NCBI GenBank assembly: GCA_900660155.1 | Contig: CABFPE010000539.1 | Span: forward strand, 483,854-529,645 | From: Hofstenia miamia | Taxonomy: Eukaryota; Xenacoelomorpha; Acoela; Hofsteniidae | DNA length: 45,792 bases | Reading direction: 5' to 3' | In this document: positions 45,608 to 45,792 of the stretch, piece by piece | How the letters are laid out: the number at the start of each line of letters is the position of its first letter | Position numbering within the stretch: the stretch's first letter is position 1 | Notes under the pieces: generated by a model | Told to the model about the DNA's origin: nothing | What the model saw: only the letters and a program-made list of their open reading frames with translations | Databases searched by the model: none | Made by a program: the position numbers and the translations under genes

Positions 45608-45792
45608 AGTTACTTGTATTGCACTTGACCAGCTGTGGTTCCGGATGAGATAACGTCAGCCTTGAATCACTTTCGTATCTCCACAGTTCTTCCACCACTT
45701 ACACCTTCCTCTGGATTTCTGTGTGTCTCACTGCCCTTGAATCAGTGTAGTGGACTGTGGGAAGGAAAGTTGTGCTGTGCACCAGTTTTCTC
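45608..45792 (-). repeat. Linker upstream of ORF3, minus strand, cut by window end
   Basis: Matches 23232-23400 in inverse orientation, including motif relatives near 45665 (antisense of GATTCAAGGCT) and 45737 (antisense of TGATTCAAGGGC). Confidence 0.75.

Larger units (their letters stand above)
39190..45792 (-). repeat. Right arm of a large inverted duplication
   Basis: Counterpart of 23232-27890. It is longer by the extra 1428-bp tandem unit, by the intact stretch of LTR that is missing at the N in the left arm, and by the extra ORF3 segment before 43820. The arm may continue past the window end. Confidence 0.85.

Overview
The window is AT-rich eukaryotic, almost certainly invertebrate animal, DNA. 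It is built mainly of decayed copies of one Ty3/gypsy-type LTR retrotransposon family. Evidence is a CCHC zinc knuckle, a DTGA protease, YIDDI reverse transcriptases, RNase H, D-D35-E integrases with a GPY/F module, LTRs of the form TGTAGCAT...ATGCTACA, polypurine tracts, and a primer-binding site matching the 3' end of an invertebrate tRNA-Arg. No bacterial-style genes, CRISPR, rRNA or tRNA genes were seen. The species cannot be named from the sequence.

Layout. 1-3424: broken 3' ORF ('ORF3') of a diverged subfamily A, ending in a polypurine tract; an LTR starts at 3425. 4409-6053: AT-rich DNA with one candidate host exon (5239-5446). 6054-14094: copy 1 (composite LTR, PBS, leader, gag coiled coil fused by deletion to RT, RNase H, integrase, linker, ORF3). 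14095-16356: a minus-oriented block (ORF3 C-terminus, LTR, PBS, leader). 16357-24987: copy 2, the most complete (gag, protease, RT, RNase H, integrase, linker, ORF3). 24988-25627: antisense LTR. 25633-30179: ORF3 tail, PPT, LTR, then copy 3 (RNase H end, integrase, linker, ORF3). 30184-31750: fragments of two other elements on the minus strand (an unassigned ORF and a Tc1-like transposase). 31795-37760: AT-rich spacer with a solo LTR and further LTRs. 37760-45792: minus-strand copy 4, most of it a close inverted duplicate of 23.2-27.9 kb with an additional in-frame 1428-bp tandem duplication.

How the parts work together. Gag would form the particle and pol (PR-RT-RH-IN) would copy and integrate the element. 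Between integrase and the 3' LTR every copy carries a large extra protein, ORF3, that I cannot assign to any family. It shows no signal peptide or membrane segment, so it does not look like an envelope. It is conserved between subfamily A and the other copies over long stretches although both are now full of stops. ORF3 is the best candidate for an undescribed component. A second unusual trait is a short repeated motif (GATTCAAGGGC, read as ADSRA in one frame) placed every 40-80 bp in the linkers flanking pol and present in the LTRs.

Caution. Seven single Ns lie in the window. At six of them the flanks repeat nearby sequence in a way that suggests unmerged contig overlaps, so some local duplications, and possibly the 14.1-16.4 kb inversion, may be assembly artefacts. 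All coding copies contain stops or frameshifts, so none is likely to be active.
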